Source: Planctomycetota bacterium
GTDB taxonomy: Bacteria > Planctomycetota > Phycisphaerae > UBA1845
Assembly (NCBI GenBank): GCA_024278775.1
Contig: JAJRSP010000072.1
Location: forward strand, 1-24,117
Reading direction: 5' to 3'
Length of the DNA: 24,117 bases
A model generated the notes under the pieces. It had not been told where the DNA came from and did not search any database. It was given only the letters and a program-made list of their open reading frames with translations. Positions 22,612-24,117 of the stretch are shown piece by piece. The stretch's first letter is position 1. Each line of letters begins with the position of its first letter. Position numbers and translations under genes: made by a program.

Positions 22612-22788
22612 ATGATTGAGGTTGTTTCGCTTATCGATGTGTTATCGCTTGTCGATGTGTTATTCTGCGAAGCTATAATCGCAATTTTCCGTACTTGTTT
22701 CCAACCTCTTGTCCCATCTCCTCCCTTCGTTGGACTGCCGTTGCGGGTCGGCGCCGAGTTTCGGGCGCACACGGGGCGTGCAGGCTAA
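22612..22788 (+). CDS. Possible small leader ORF, 58 codons
   Basis: An ATG-started frame of 58 codons lies inside the pseudopilin leader, starting about 58 bases after the predicted transcription start. The peptide would begin MIEVVSLIDVLSLVDVLFCE and be hydrophobic at first, then Pro-rich. The 18-bp tandem repeat is read in frame, giving SLIDVL then SLVDVL. GGGGG lies directly before the ATG, too close for a normal Shine-Dalgarno. There is no homology to recall. It may be chance. Confidence 0.2.
   Translation: MIEVVSLIDVLSLVDVLFCEAIIAIFRTCFQPLVPSPPFVGLPLRVGAEFRAHTGRAG
22628..22663. repeat. 18-bp tandem repeat in the leader region
   Basis: CGCTTATCGATGTGTTAT (22628-22645) is followed at once by CGCTTGTCGATGTGTTAT (22646-22663), one mismatch in 18. 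It lies about 75 bases downstream of the predicted transcription start and could be a duplicated regulatory site or a slippage duplication. Confidence 0.8.
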
Positions 22789-23064
22789 TCCGGATGGACG
22801 GGTCGAACGGCAAAAATCGACTTGGTTGACCGGTTGTTTGTTTATTAGTTTCGTTTGACAGTAGTGTGTTCGTTTAATGTGGGTGTCGCCGCTAGGGTTC
22901 TTCGTACATCTGGTACGTAGCCTGGGGAGCTTTGGTTCGCTTCAGCTCGGCGGAAGGAGCACCTTCGTTTGCGCCACTTGGCATGCGCGGCGGCGGGATA
23001 TTCGTTCCGTCTGATCCGGTCGCTGTCCCGTGGTGACCAATGCCAAAGCAGAGGAGTATCGAAA

Positions 23065-24081
23065 ATGAAAAGAAAGTTACATGCGTTTACGCTGATTGAG
23101 TTGCTGGTCGTTATCGCGATCATCGCGCTGCTCATCTCTATCTTGCTGCCTAGCCTGTCGCGTGCTCGTGAGTTGAGCAAGCGTCTGGTTTGTGCCGCCA
23201 ATGTGAAGGGTATCGGTACGTCGGCGAAGATTTACGCCAACGACAACTACGAACGTTGGATGATCCCGCCGTTCAAGAACAGCGCCTATTCTCAGGGTGG
23301 CAGTGGAATCGATTACCTCAACGGTGACGGCGACACCGGTACCGGTCGGTTTGATGAGAACTCGACCACGGAAACCGCCCGTGACCCGGGTGAGGTGGGA
23401 AACGATCGGCAGAATGAGACCACTTCCGAAACCGGAGGAGACACGAACGCCAGTAGCGCCCTGTCCACGACCCGTTCCTACTGGATCATGGTGCGTTCCG
23501 GTGACATCACTGTAAGTCAGTTCATCTGCCCGAGTTCCGGTGATCAGGCGGACCCGACACAGGACCTCAACCTGTTCTATGACTTCTATGCCTACGAGAA
23601 CATCAGCTACGGATATCAGGTGCCATTTGGCCCGCGTGATTCGCAACCTCGTGAGGGTGCTGACAACCGGATTATTTTCGCAGCCGACAAAGGTCCGTTC
23701 TACTTCAGTGGTACTGACCCCACAGATGCGTTCAATACGGCCGGTCGAGAAGGCAAGCCGATTTCGCTGGCGGATTCGCCCCAAGCCTGGCGTCCGTTCA
23801 ACTCCAACAACCATGGTGGCAATGGCAACGGTGAGGGCCAGAACTGTCTCTACGGCGATGGCCATGCCTCATTCCAGCGTAAGCCTGCTGCGGGCATCGA
23901 CAACGATAACATCTACACGCTCATGGTCGATGACCAGTGGGAGGATCCGCTCGCATTCAACCTAATCCACGGTGAATCGGCGCAGATTTCGGCCGCCGAT
24001 AATCCGTATCCCGGACGGTGGGCGTTGGGCTCGGGTGATGAGCAGGCCTATTCCTCCACTGACTCGCTGATCTACCCGTAA
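23065..24081 (+). CDS. Type II secretion-like pseudopilin with N-terminal methylation domain
   Basis: A 338-residue planctomycete-type pseudopilin. AGAGGAG lies eight bases before the ATG at 23065, a strong site, so the open frame upstream to 22969 is rejected. The leader is short (MKRKLHA) and the mature helix starts [22 protein letters not shown]. The residue before the cut is Ala where Gly is usual; Glu5 of the mature protein is present. After the helix ([20 protein letters not shown]) comes a large, acidic, Gly/Asn/Asp-rich globular domain. It contains [11 protein letters not shown] and, near the end, the NHGG region followed by [11 protein letters not shown], like the H-x-DG-H C-terminal element of planctomycete pseudopilins. 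Such proteins are cleaved by prepilin peptidase and assembled into a pseudopilus or anchored in the membrane. The exact partner system is not visible here. Confidence 0.93.
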   Translation: MKRKLHAFTLIELLVVIAIIALLISILLPSLSRARELSKRLVCAANVKGIGTSAKIYANDNYERWMIPPFKNSAYSQGGSGIDYLNGDGDTGTGRFDENSTTETARDPGEVGNDRQNETTSETGGDTNASSALSTTRSYWIMVRSGDITVSQFICPSSGDQADPTQDLNLFYDFYAYENISYGYQVPFGPRDSQPREGADNRIIFAADKGPFYFSGTDPTDAFNTAGREGKPISLADSPQAWRPFNSNNHGGNGNGEGQNCLYGDGHASFQRKPAAGIDNDNIYTLMVDDQWEDPLAFNLIHGESAQISAADNPYPGRWALGSGDEQAYSSTDSLIYP

Positions 24082-24096
24082 CACGAAACCCCGTGT
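24081..24096 (+). terminator. Small hairpin at the pseudopilin stop codon
   Basis: ACACG (24081-24085) pairs with CGTGT (24092-24096) over six bases, starting at the last base of the stop codon. No T-tract follows before the window ends. It is only a weak terminator candidate. Confidence 0.2.
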
Positions 24097-24117
24097 CGCG
24101 GAAGTGATGCAAGCATG

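Larger units (their letters stand above)
22469..23064. other. Long T/G-rich leader region before the pseudopilin gene
   Basis: About 600 bases with no established gene. It carries a near-consensus promoter (22519-22547), an 18-bp tandem repeat, a possible 58-residue frame (22612-22788) and several small hairpins, such as CGTAC-ATCTG-GTACG around 22903-22917. The composition (T- and G-rich, many TTTG/GTTT runs) differs from the coding neighbours. If the promoter drives the pseudopilin gene, its 5' leader is about 510 nt. I do not recognise a known riboswitch class in it. Confidence 0.55.

Noticed and set aside
22503..22772. A minus-strand frame of 89 codons opposite the pseudopilin leader
   Set aside because: It is low complexity (Ser/Thr/Asn/Lys), has no ribosome-binding site, and runs against the strong plus-strand promoter.
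22969..23064. An upstream in-frame extension of the pseudopilin
   Set aside because: It would put 32 residues before the prepilin leader. The AGAGGAG site and leader structure clearly support the ATG at 23065.

Overview
The window looks like a stretch of chromosome from a moderately GC-rich planctomycete, most likely of the Phycisphaerae type. This is an inference from gene content. The supporting signs are a SecD-SecF fusion of 1271 residues, a planctomycete-style pseudopilin with the [22 protein letters not shown] leader region, small lipoproteins of unknown family, an HTH-receiver protein with the DNA-binding domain first, and a DUF2617-like protein. I see no phage, transposon, CRISPR, rRNA or tRNA. 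The genes read as core metabolism mixed with lineage-specific secreted proteins.

Left part (1-7200). A Tat-exported MsrP/YedY-type molybdopterin reductase lies on the minus strand. It diverges from a very large MASE1-PAS-PAS-PAS-HisKA-HATPase-REC-HPt hybrid sensor kinase on the plus strand. The kinase frame is broken by a single in-frame TAA inside MASE1. The divergent spacer carries a perfect 11-bp inverted repeat that overlaps a likely minus-strand promoter. Three plus-strand genes follow, for probable exported lipoproteins; the first two share an FNxAFLNTF segment next to the lipid-anchored cysteine.

Middle part (7200-13600). A ferrous-iron uptake operon (feoA, feoB with a roughly 135-residue insert, and a small Cys-rich FeoB-associated membrane protein) is followed by an unrecognised protein, aspartate kinase and an exported SNase-type nuclease. 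A 57-residue acidic protein and the HTH-receiver protein lie on the minus strand.

Right part (13600-24117). The minus strand carries a membrane-anchored, very basic protein with two LysM domains, the SecDF fusion, and a secreted proline/acid-rich protein of unknown function. The plus strand then carries a DUF2617-like protein, a Tat-exported DUF362 protein and, behind a near-consensus promoter and a leader of about 510 nt, a type II secretion-like pseudopilin. Export is a shared theme: Tat substrates, lipoproteins, SecDF, a cell-wall-binding protein and a pseudopilin. No novel defence or mobile system is visible. The most unusual items are the interrupted kinase, the lipoprotein group and the long pseudopilin leader.
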